This document shows positions 56,973-64,000 of a stretch of 64,000 nucleotides of DNA, piece by piece. Below the pieces are notes generated by a model. That model worked only from the letters and a program-made list of their open reading frames with translations, was not told the DNA's origin and did not search any database. Source of the stretch: Palsa-883 sp963826975 (lineage in GTDB: Bacteria > Pseudomonadota > Alphaproteobacteria > Acetobacterales > Acetobacteraceae). The translations under genes were made by a program, and so were the position numbers. Every line of letters begins with the position of its first letter. Position 1 is the first letter of the stretch. The stretch is from NCBI GenBank assembly GCA_963826975.1, contig CAWGZJ010000012.1, positions 248,001-312,000 of the forward strand. Direction: 5' to 3'.

Positions 56973-57233
56973 ATGGGAACCAACGTCCACCTGACCCCAG
57001 AACTGGAGCGCTTCGCGCAAAGCTGCGTCGCCAGTGGCCGGTTCAACAATGTCAGCGAAGTCGTGCGCTCCGGCCTGCGCCTGCTGCAGGATACCGAAGA
57101 GCGGCGGGCGGCCTTCGTGGCATCGCTCGAAGCTGCGGTCGGGGAAGGTGAGCGGGACGGCTTCCTCACGGCCCAGGACGTCGAGACGGAGGTCCAGGCG
57201 GCGATCAACGCGGTGCGCACCCGGGCGGCATGA
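56973..57233 (+). CDS. parD: ParD-family antitoxin
   Basis: The 86-residue ribbon-helix-helix protein begins MGTNVHLTPELERFAQSCVASG and has FNNVSEVVRSGLRLLQD, the classic ParD pattern. The ATG at 56973 follows CAGGAGG; an in-frame ATG at 56955 lies in the operator. The C-terminal part (from about 45) would wrap the toxin. Its stop overlaps the parE start (ATGA). Confidence 0.92.
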   Translation: MGTNVHLTPELERFAQSCVASGRFNNVSEVVRSGLRLLQDTEERRAAFVASLEAAVGEGERDGFLTAQDVETEVQAAINAVRTRAA

Positions 57234-57541
57234 CGCCCGGCCTGTTCGCGCCGCGGGCGCGGCGCGAACTGCGCGAAGCCGCCATCTGGATCGCGGCGAA
57301 AAATCCTGACGTGGCAGAAGCACTGCTTCGGGCGACGCTGCGGGCGGCCGAACTGGTGGCTGCGAACCCGGGCCTCGCGCGCGTCCGGCTGGATTTGGCG
57401 CCGGTGCGATTCCGGTTTTGGTCGTTGCGGGGATACCCCTACCTGCTCGTATTCGACGTCGATCGCACCCCGCCCGTTGTTGCCCGCTTCGTGCATCAGG
57501 CACGCGACCTTCCGGTGTTGCTCAGCGATCTCGATCTCTGA
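57230..57541 (+). CDS. parE: ParE-family toxin
   Basis: This 103-residue RelE/ParE-fold toxin has LFAPRARRELREAAIWIA at the start, VRLDLAPVRFRFWSLRGYPYLLVFDV in the core and VARFVHQARDLPVLL at the end, the standard pattern of gyrase-targeting ParE toxins. It is intact and coupled to parD by a 4-base overlap. Confidence 0.92.
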   Translation: MTPGLFAPRARRELREAAIWIAAKNPDVAEALLRATLRAAELVAANPGLARVRLDLAPVRFRFWSLRGYPYLLVFDVDRTPPVVARFVHQARDLPVLLSDLDL

Positions 57542-57773
57542 CACGCGAGGCTGCTCCACGCCAAACATGGGCGTCCCGGCAAGTCATGCGCGACGGTCGG
57601 TTTTGTCGGCCGCGCTCACGGGATATCGTGACCAAGCCTAAAGTTGCGGACGGTCTTCGGCTACCAGGCCGCGATGCCGCGCCGAGTGAATGCTGAAAAC
57701 TTTGCAACCGGCGCCGGACACCGTCCGGGCCAGGTCGGCCGCCCACAGATGCGGTGGCGAACGCCGGATAGCA

Positions 57774-57802
57774 AAATGGAGGGCCACTGAAGCCCTCCAT
57801 TT
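57774..57802 (-). terminator. rho-independent terminator
   Basis: A perfect 11-bp stem (AAATGGAGGGC and GCCCTCCATTT) with the 7-base loop CACTGAA lies 28 bases past the stop of the repeat-protein gene on the minus strand. In the minus-strand RNA the stem is followed by a short U run. It may also serve parE from the other side. Confidence 0.75.
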
Positions 57803-57829
57803 GCCCGTTCGTCAGTCTGGTAGGTCAGG

Positions 57830-58306
57830 CTAGCCCCTGCAAGGTGAGGTGCCCTCGCCTTCCGCCGCCTTCTGCGGCAGAGACGGGTTGCCGCCGCCAT
57901 CGGCCGCCTTCTGCGGCAGGGACGGGTTGCCGCCGCCATCGGCCGCCTTCTGCGGCAGGGACGGGTTGCCACCGCCATCGGCTGCCTTCTGCGGCAGGGA
58001 CGGGTTGCCACCGCCATCAGCTGCCTTCTGCGGCAGGGACGGGTTGCCGCCGCCATCGGCTGCCTTCTGCGGCAGGGACGGGTTGCCGCCGCCATCAGCC
58101 GCCTTCTGCGGCAGGGACGGGTTGCCGCCCTCGCCCGCCTTCTGCGGCAGAGACGGGTTGCCGCCAGCATCTGCCGCCTTCTGCGTCAGAGACGGGTTGC
58201 CACCGCCATCGGCTGCCTTTTGCGGGCAACCGGGAGCGGTCTGTGCGTAGGCGGTAGCGGAGGCAAGTGCCAACGCCAAGCCCGCCGCGATCGGGAGCAT
58301 TCTCAT
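57830..58306 (-). CDS. secreted 13-residue-repeat protein
   Basis: The 158-residue protein has a signal peptide (MRMLPIAAGLALALASATAYA). Ten tandem units of KAADGGGNPSLPQ follow, six of them identical; the first ends LTQ, the third is 12 residues long and the last is degenerate (KAAEGEG...). The matching 39-bp DNA repeat makes the gene prone to length change. One Cys near residue 27 and one near the end may form a disulfide. The function is unknown; the extended, disordered-looking repeat suggests an envelope or surface role. Confidence 0.75.
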   Translation of the reverse strand: MRMLPIAAGLALALASATAYAQTAPGCPQKAADGGGNPSLTQKAADAGGNPSLPQKAGEGGNPSLPQKAADGGGNPSLPQKAADGGGNPSLPQKAADGGGNPSLPQKAADGGGNPSLPQKAADGGGNPSLPQKAADGGGNPSLPQKAAEGEGTSPCRG

Positions 58307-58401
58307 GAGCTGGTTATTCCCTGTGCCAGTGACTGCCGCGAATTTAGGATTGGTTAACGAAAAGACAATAGTGCACGTTTGCATCGCATGTTGCACCATG
58401 G

Positions 58402-59839
58402 CTACGGTGGGGTCACGCGCAGCGCCAGCCAGCGCGGCCCGGGGACCTGCTGCACCTTGGGCAGCACCAGGGCCAGGACGAAAGTCTTCTGCTGGGCTCG
58501 CGCGGCGTCGATTGCCGCCTGGACCTGCTGCGGCTCACCCACCTCGGTCCCCTGTACGCGCAGGATCACGTCGCCCGGCACCAGCCCGCGGTCGAACGCA
58601 TCGGTGCCGGCGGCGACGCCGTCGATCAGCACGCCGACCTGCCCCATCTGCAGCCCGTAATGGGCGCGCCGGTCGGGGGTGAGCGTGCTGAGGCTCAAGC
58701 CGAGATTTGGCGGCACCAGCATGGCTGAACTGGCCGGCTGGCCGGATCCGGTGTTGGACGCGGTCTCCATCTGCGGCCAGATGATGGGCGTGACCTGCAT
58801 TGTCTGCTCGCTTCCGGCGCGCAGCACAGTGACCGGCACGGCCTTGCCAACGGTCGATCTGGCGAAGGCACGCAGCATCGCGCGCTCGTCCGACTGGGGC
58901 TGATTGTCGTAGCGCAGGATGACGTCGCCGATCTGCAGGCCCGCCATCGCCGCCGGGTCGCCGTCCCGCACCATGGCGACAATCGAGCCCATCGGCCGCG
59001 GCATGCCGAGCGCCTCGGCCATGTCCTGCGTCACCTCCTCGATCTTGATGCCGAGATAGGCCGGCCGGATGCTGCCATCGTGCAGCAGCCGATTGGCGAC
59101 GTAGCGGGCGTCATTCGCCGGAATGGCGAAGCCGAGACCGACCGAGCCGGTGGTGGGGGAGATGATGGCGGTGTCGACGCCGACCACCTCGCCGGCACGG
59201 TTGAACAGCGGGCCGCCGGAATTGCCGTGGTTGATCGCGGCATCCGTCTGGATGAAGTCGTCATACGGCGTGTCCATGATGTTGCGGTTCAGCGCGCTGA
59301 CGATGCCGGCGCTGACCGAAAGCCCGATGCCGAGCGGGTTGCCGATGGCGAACACCGGATCGGCGATCTGCACCTTGTCGCTGTCCGCCCAGCGGACCAC
59401 CGTGATCGGATGCTTGGTGTCGACCTTCACCAGGGCAAGGTCGATGCGGGCCGCCGTGGCGAGAATGCGGCCGGGCACGCGCGTGCCATCGGAGAACGTC
59501 ACGTGGATGTCGTAGGCGCCCTCGACGACATGGTAATTGGTCAGGATCGCGCCGCTCGCATCGATGAACAGGCCGGACCCCTGCAGCGATTTCGGGTCGG
59601 TTGGGGACCGGGCTGGCCGAGCCGCTGCTGGCGTTCATGCCCGCGGTGGTCGAGCCTTCGTTGACGAACGAGGTGATGTTGACCACGGTGGGCAACAGGC
59701 CGCGGATCAGCGCGGCCTGATCGGGCGTCATCATCTGCATGGCCATCTGCTGCGCCGCGGCCCGCGGCGGTGCCGGCAGCAGACCGGCGCCGACAAGGGC
59801 GAGGCCGAACAGCGTGGCCGGCAGGAAACGATAGTGCAT
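58402..59839 (-). pseudogene. DegP/HtrA-type periplasmic serine protease, frameshifted
   Basis: The start at 59839 gives a signal peptide (MHYRFLPATLFGLALVGAG). After ASPVPN the frame breaks near 59597; an extra base in a CC/GG pair restores DPKSLQGSGLFIDASG. The remainder has NYHVVE (His), RIDLALVKV (Asp), HGNSGGPLF (Ser) and two PDZ domains (PAYLGIKIEEV... and LGLSLSTL...). All catalytic residues are present, so an assembly indel is a real possibility. The normal role is protein quality control in the periplasm. Confidence 0.85.
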
Positions 59840-60061
59840 TGAGGCGGGCTCCGTTGGGGACCAGCGCCGCTGCGGCGCCGGACGGTCCGTTAAATAGTGA
59901 CGCGGCCGCCGTTTGCACAATCGGCATGTCCGATATGCTGTGGACGTTCAAGACGGGACGCCGTTACAACGACTGGGCACATAGGCCGATTGGGGCACAC
60001 AGGCCGATTGGGGCCCGCGGGGCCGGCGGTCCGGATGGGCATCGCCGGCGGCGGTGCTGGG

Positions 60062-62024
60062 CTACCCCTCCATCCGCACACCCGGATGAAAATGCGCGTA
60101 GACCCGCCGTGCGGTTTCGCGGCTGATGCCCGGCGCGGCCTCCAGGTCGGCCAGACCCGCCATCTTCACCCCGCGCGCCGAGCCAAAATGGTTCAGCAGC
60201 GACCGCTTGCGCGCGGCGCCGATGCCGGCGATCTCGTCCAGCTCGCTGCGCACCAGCGACTTCGATCGCCCGGCACGGTGCGTGGTGATGGCGAAGCGGT
60301 GCGCCTCGTCGCGCAGGCGTTGCAGGAAATACAGCACCGGATCGCGCGGCGGCAGTTGGAAGGCTGGCGCGTCGCAGGTGTGGAACCACTCGCGGCCGGC
60401 ATCGCGGTCCAGCCCCTTGGCGATCGCCACCAGCGGCACGTCGTTCACCCCCAGATCGTCCAGCACGCCGCGCGCCGCCGAGAGCTGCCCGGCGCCGCCG
60501 TCGATCAGCACCAGGTCGGGCCAGTCGGGGCCGTGGCCGTCCGCCTCTTCGCGCAGCGCACGGCCGAAGCGGCGCTGCAGCACCTCGCGCATCATGGCGA
60601 AATCGTCGCCCGGGGTGATCGGGCCGCGGATCGAGAATTTCCGGTACGCCGCCTTGGTGAAACCTTCCGGGCCGGCGACGATCATCACGCCATACGCGTT
60701 GGTGCCCATGATGTGGCTGTTGTCGTAGACCTCGATGCGGTTGGGCGGCGCGGGCAGGTGGAACAGCGTCGCGACGCCGTCCAGCAGCTTGGCCTGGCCG
60801 GCGGATTCCGCCAGCTTGCGTTCCAGCGCCTCGCGCGCGTTCAACGCGGCGTGCTCGCACCACCGCGTGCTTCTCGCCGCGCTGCGGCACCAGGATCTCC
60901 ACCTTGCGCCCGGCCTTCAGCGTTAGCGCCTCGGCGACCAGTGCCTGCTCGGGCAGCGGATGGTTGACCAGCACCTGCGGCGGCGGCGGCTTGTCGTCGT
61001 AGAACTGGGCGATGAAGGCGCCAAGCACCTCCGGGGTTTCCTCGTTGCGTGCGTTGGCGGGGAAGAAGGCGCGGTTGCCGTTGTTGCGCCCGCCGCGGAC
61101 GAAGAACACCTGCACGCAGGTCTGGCCGGCGATGCTCCAGGCGGCAATCACGTCGGCGTCGGCCAGGCTGGCCGGGTTGATCACGTCGTTGCCCTGCACG
61201 AAGGTCAGGCCGCGGATGCGGTCGCGGATCGCGGCGGCGCGCTCGAACTCCAGGGTGGCGGCGGCGGCTTCCATCTCGGCGGCCAATTCCTGCTGCACGA
61301 AGGCGGACTTGCCGGCCAGGAACGCCTTCGCCTGGCCAACCAGCTTGCCGTATTCCGCCTGGTCGATGCGCCCGACGCAGGGGGCCGAGCAGCGGCGGAT
61401 CTGGAACAGCAGGCAGGGCCGGGTGCGGGCGGCGAACACCGTGTCGGCGCAGGATCGCAGCAGGAACACGCGCTGCATGGCGGTGACCGTCTGGTTCACC
61501 GCCCAGGCCGAGGCGAACGGCCCCCAATAGCTGCCCTTGCGGGTCTGCGCGCCGCGATGCTTGGCGATCTGCGGATATGGATGGTCCTCGGCCAGCATCA
61601 GCCAGGGGTAGGATTTGTCGTCGCGCAGAACGATGTTGTAGTGCGGCTTGAGGCGCTTGATCAGGTTGGCCTCGAGCAGCAGCGCCTCGGCCTCGGTGTG
61701 GGTGGTGATGACCTCCATGGACGCGGTCAGCGACACCATGCGGCGCAGGCGTTCCGGCAGGCGGACGGGCTGGGTGTAGGCGGCGACGCGCTTCTTCAGG
61801 CTGCGCGCCTTGCCGACGTACAGCGCCTCGCCCTTGGCATCGAGCATGCGGTAGACGCCGGGGCTGGTCGGCATGGTTTCCATCGCCGCCTCGATGACGG
61901 CGGCGCCCCCAGGGGACGCCGGGGGGGACGCCAGGGGGGACGCCGCCGGCGGTGGCGCGGGGGAAGCCGCCGGGGGCGGCGTGACGGACGGTGCGTCGGG
62001 CGGCGGTTGGTCCGTTTCGCTCAT
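60062..62024 (-). pseudogene. uvrC: excinuclease ABC subunit C, frameshifted
   Basis: The start at 62024 is followed by a Pro/Ala-rich extension (about 50 residues), the GIY-YIG domain (GVYRMLDAKGEALYVGKARS), the UVR region (FERAAAIRDRIRGL) and, in another frame, the RNase H-like domain (VYDNSHIMG, LVLIDGGAGQL) and terminal helix-hairpin-helix motifs. Near 60856-60862 one extra base breaks GEKHAVV from EHAALNAREALE. UvrC makes both incisions in nucleotide excision repair, and its loss would be unusual, which favours a sequencing error. Confidence 0.88.
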
Positions 62025-62254
62025 GATCGCAAACTGGCTGGCGTCGGTGCAGAATGCCGTACCCCGGCACGGGCCGCCATAGAAGGGGGTGGTGTCGGGC
62101 TGGCGCAAGGTGGCGGCGCGACGGATGATCCGATGATTGCGGGGCGCCGCGCGCACGACCGCCGTGGCGCGGTGTCCCGGCGATTTGGCTATGCCGGCCA
62201 CCGCCGGCGTGGTCGGCGGGCAGCGCGAACAGGGTTGTGTGGCTGACGGGATTA

Positions 62255-62271
62255 TGTTATCTTCGATAACA
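62255..62271. promoter_or_regulatory. operator-like palindrome
   Basis: TGTTATC-TTC-GATAACA is a perfect 7-base inverted repeat ending 21 bases before the ATG at 62293. It lies between the divergent uvrC and the first island gene. The regulator is unknown. Confidence 0.5.
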
Positions 62272-62292
62272 CAACACGTAAAGCGACACGCG

Positions 62293-62709
62293 ATGCCCTC
62301 CGACGCGCATGTATTCGACGAGCTCAAGCTGCCATTCATCTTCGTCCCGCACGGTGCGCCGGAACCGACGGAGTGGCTGGTACGTCACCCGGACAATATC
62401 AAGTTGCCGGCGACCTTCGAGCCGCGTGCGCGCGGCGCTGGCCGGCCCGGCCTGTCCGCGGGCACCCCGCCACCTGGCAGTCAGCCGCCTGGTGCGCGGC
62501 GTTCGGTGGACGGGCTTCCGTTCGCGTCCGGCCCGGGCGCGCCGCCATCATCGTCCGGGAGCGCGATGTCCAACACCACGTCCGCTGCGACGAACGCTAC
62601 CGCCGACCGCGCATTGCGCTCGGACGATCCGATCACCGCCTATCGCCAAGCGAGCGACGCATTGGCGACAGCGGCGAGTGACCACGCGTTGGGCAATGGG
62701 CCAGGGTAG
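62293..62709 (+). CDS. unknown protein, N-terminal module shared with the gene at 63806
   Basis: This 138-residue protein has a first part FDELKLPFIFVPHGAPEPTEWLVRHPDNIKLPATFEP, which is nearly repeated in the partial gene at the window end. From about residue 55 it turns Pro/Gly/Ser-rich, then Ala/Thr-rich. No family was recognised. The conserved head with a different tail resembles modular effector genes, but nothing proves it. The start follows the palindrome at 62255. Confidence 0.6.
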   Translation: MPSDAHVFDELKLPFIFVPHGAPEPTEWLVRHPDNIKLPATFEPRARGAGRPGLSAGTPPPGSQPPGARRSVDGLPFASGPGAPPSSSGSAMSNTTSAATNATADRALRSDDPITAYRQASDALATAASDHALGNGPG

Positions 62710-62730
62710 GCTAGCTCCGCTACTGCTGGC

Positions 62731-63012
62731 ATGAGCCAGGTGGATGATCCAATCCACCAGGAGCCTCTGGCACGGCCCCCAATTCAGCAGGAGCCTCTAG
62801 TACCGCCTCGAGTAATCGAATTGCCACCGCCTCCCATGAACGATTCCGACACGTGGCCGGGTGAATTGGTGCCGTTCAAGCAGCCGGGCTTTGTTCCTGG
62901 GACAAAGGACGTGATAAACTTTGATACGGACGGCCTCATTCACGATCCAACCATGGAGAAGGAACCGCCAGAAATTGGCCTACCGCAACCTCCTCGCACC
63001 GATGGATCTTAG
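62731..63012 (+). CDS. small proline-rich protein of unknown function
   Basis: The 93-residue protein starts MSQVDDPIHQEPLARPPIQ and repeats QEPL(A/V)(R/P)PP twice near its N-terminus. It is acidic and proline-rich throughout, with GFVPGTKDVINFDTDGLIHDP in the middle. No family was recognised. It lies 21 bases after the 62293 gene on the same strand and may be co-transcribed. Confidence 0.5.
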   Translation: MSQVDDPIHQEPLARPPIQQEPLVPPRVIELPPPPMNDSDTWPGELVPFKQPGFVPGTKDVINFDTDGLIHDPTMEKEPPEIGLPQPPRTDGS

Positions 63013-63231
63013 GTGCTACCGCAGGGTCGTCGTGAAGTTCTAGTGCAGCGATTCCATGAAACCGCTTCTATCATCGGGTTCCGTCTATGAGCAGGCCAGT
63101 CGGTCTCGAATACATCGTGATACGAGTCGTTCCTTGGAAACGCCGTACTAGTGGCGAGGGAGATGGACATGGCTGCCCATGGGATACCGCGTACCGGGGA
63201 GATCGACCGGAACGCGAAAGCTGGGTGGGCC

Positions 63232-63762
63232 ATGCGTGCTATAAAAGCAACTGCGTGCATGTGCTGCTTGGTCCAATTCATCATCATGGTGCCAGCATTG
63301 AATAACTCTGCGTGGCCACGGAAATTTGCCGTCAAGAATATAAACATAAGACAACTATTAGAGAGTGACACGTCAAATGAAAGAGGGAATTACAAACTAA
63401 GCGAGCAATATCTCCTCGAATGTAATGGAACGACATGCATAGGGAGATTGCCTCTTATATTAATGAAGAAAACCTATTATTACGACGCGGTTGCAGTAAT
63501 TTCAACATATGATCTAATATATGTTAATGTAAACATAAATCTACGCCCAGCTGAGCCTGCCTGTGGTCCCCGTTGCGACGAACCCACCTTAAACGCAATC
63601 TCCACATACATTCCCCGGGCAAGTGAAGCGCATATAACTGCTCCCGTTAAACAATATGGCGATTTCCCTGCAACGACGTCACCGGATAGCACAACGGATC
63701 TGATCTATCGGGTCCATCAGGATCCGGTCGCGTATATCGACTTATCTGTTGAACTCGAATAA
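63232..63762 (+). CDS. AT-rich gene for a secreted or membrane-anchored unknown protein
   Basis: The favoured start at ATG 63232 gives 176 residues with a hydrophobic N-terminus (MRAIKATACMCCLVQFIIM); GTG 63151 and ATG 63163 are in frame further up. The body has Cys pairs (CNGTTC, CGPRC) that could form disulfides in an exported protein, and a strand-rich middle (AVISTYDLIYVNVNINL). Base composition between 63300 and 63560 is clearly richer in A/T than the rest, a sign of recent transfer. No family was recognised. Confidence 0.55.
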   Translation: MRAIKATACMCCLVQFIIMVPALNNSAWPRKFAVKNINIRQLLESDTSNERGNYKLSEQYLLECNGTTCIGRLPLILMKKTYYYDAVAVISTYDLIYVNVNINLRPAEPACGPRCDEPTLNAISTYIPRASEAHITAPVKQYGDFPATTSPDSTTDLIYRVHQDPVAYIDLSVELE

Positions 63763-63805
63763 TGAGCGAAACCCGGAATGACCACCGCTAGCGAAGCAGC
63801 ATGCC

Positions 63806-64000
63806 ATGCCCACGGACGTGCGTTCATTCGACGAAATCAAGCTGCCCTTCAATTTCGTCCCGCACGGTGCGCCGGAACCGAAGGAGTGGCTGGTACGTCA
63901 CCCGGACAATATCAAGTTGCCGGCGACTTTCGAGCCGCATGCGCGCGGCGCTGGCCGGCCCGGCCCGGCCCGTCGTCCGGCAGGCCGTCGCCCGGGTACT
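63806..64000 (+). CDS. paralogue of the 62293 gene, 3' end outside window
   Basis: The frame from ATG 63806 reads MPTDVRSFDEIKLPFNFVPH, followed by GAPEPKEWLVRHPDNIKLPA, matching the 62293 product at about nine residues in ten over the first 50 positions. The two then diverge (GPARRPAGRR here). The gene continues beyond base 64000. The DNA identity is also high, so duplication or recombination is recent. Confidence 0.6.
   Translation, partial: MPTDVRSFDEIKLPFNFVPHGAPEPKEWLVRHPDNIKLPATFEPHARGAGRPGPARRPAGRRPGT

Overview
The window is a GC-rich bacterial chromosome segment. It looks like an alphaproteobacterium, most likely in or near Acetobacteraceae (Rhodospirillales). That call is an inference from GC content, a hopanoid-type MlaC/HpnM-dxs-ispA-xseB block, a fused family III CoA-transferase, several CoA-pathway clusters and the kinds of insertion sequence present. 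No rRNA, tRNA or CRISPR array was seen.

Layout. 0-8 kb: end of an outer-membrane barrel gene, a cupredoxin, a large c-di-GMP turnover protein (HAMP-PAS-GGDEF-EAL), a tiny glycine-rich membrane protein, serB overlapping a heterodisulfide-reductase-like Fe-S protein, and a divergent beta-propeller lactonase. 8-14.6 kb: an enolase-superfamily enzyme and a crotonase on the minus strand, then a plus-strand acyl-CoA ligase, acyl-CoA dehydrogenase and nitroreductase. 14.66-16.03 kb: an intact IS481-type element with a 5-bp target duplication, inserted in an intergenic hairpin repeat. 16-33.4 kb: accessory catabolism, with a flavin monooxygenase, MFS exporter, MBL hydrolase, GYD protein and TauD dioxygenase; then two DadA-like FAD oxidases and a GMC oxidase facing a DUF1028 protein and a triple-RidA fusion; then a double CoA-transferase, a DUF899/SRPBCC/ArsR group and another crotonase with a NIPSNAP protein. 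The FAD oxidases plus imine-handling RidA domains suggest breakdown of an amine or amino-acid-like compound.

33.6-41.6 kb: a Tat-exported FAD oxidase, then core isoprenoid genes (dxs, ispA) with xseB, TusA-like and ROK kinase genes. 41.9-43.6 kb: an array of 12 repeats of about 141 bp that opens long but spurious frames on both strands. 44.9-51.9 kb: an insertion-sequence island with an IS1111-type IS110 element (subterminal 12-bp inverted repeats and a long noncoding right end), unassigned IS ends head to tail, a damaged LysR/hydrolase pair, an IS1634-type element, and a 1.26-kb element with inverted ends and CTAG duplications that carries an EamA transporter instead of a transposase.

51.9-64 kb: an MBL protein with an N-terminal zinc ribbon, an MFS transporter, a 3-hydroxyisobutyryl-CoA hydrolase, a VOC protein, stacked HEPN/MNT and ParDE modules, a secreted 13-residue-repeat protein, an HtrA-type protease and uvrC. 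The right edge is an AT-shifted island in which two genes share an almost identical N-terminal module, separated by small unknown genes.

Five protein-coding genes (flavin monooxygenase, TauD, HEPN, HtrA, uvrC) are each broken by one small indel. Because uvrC is among them, assembly or sequencing indels should be excluded before calling them pseudogenes. The alpha/beta hydrolase has an in-frame TGA.
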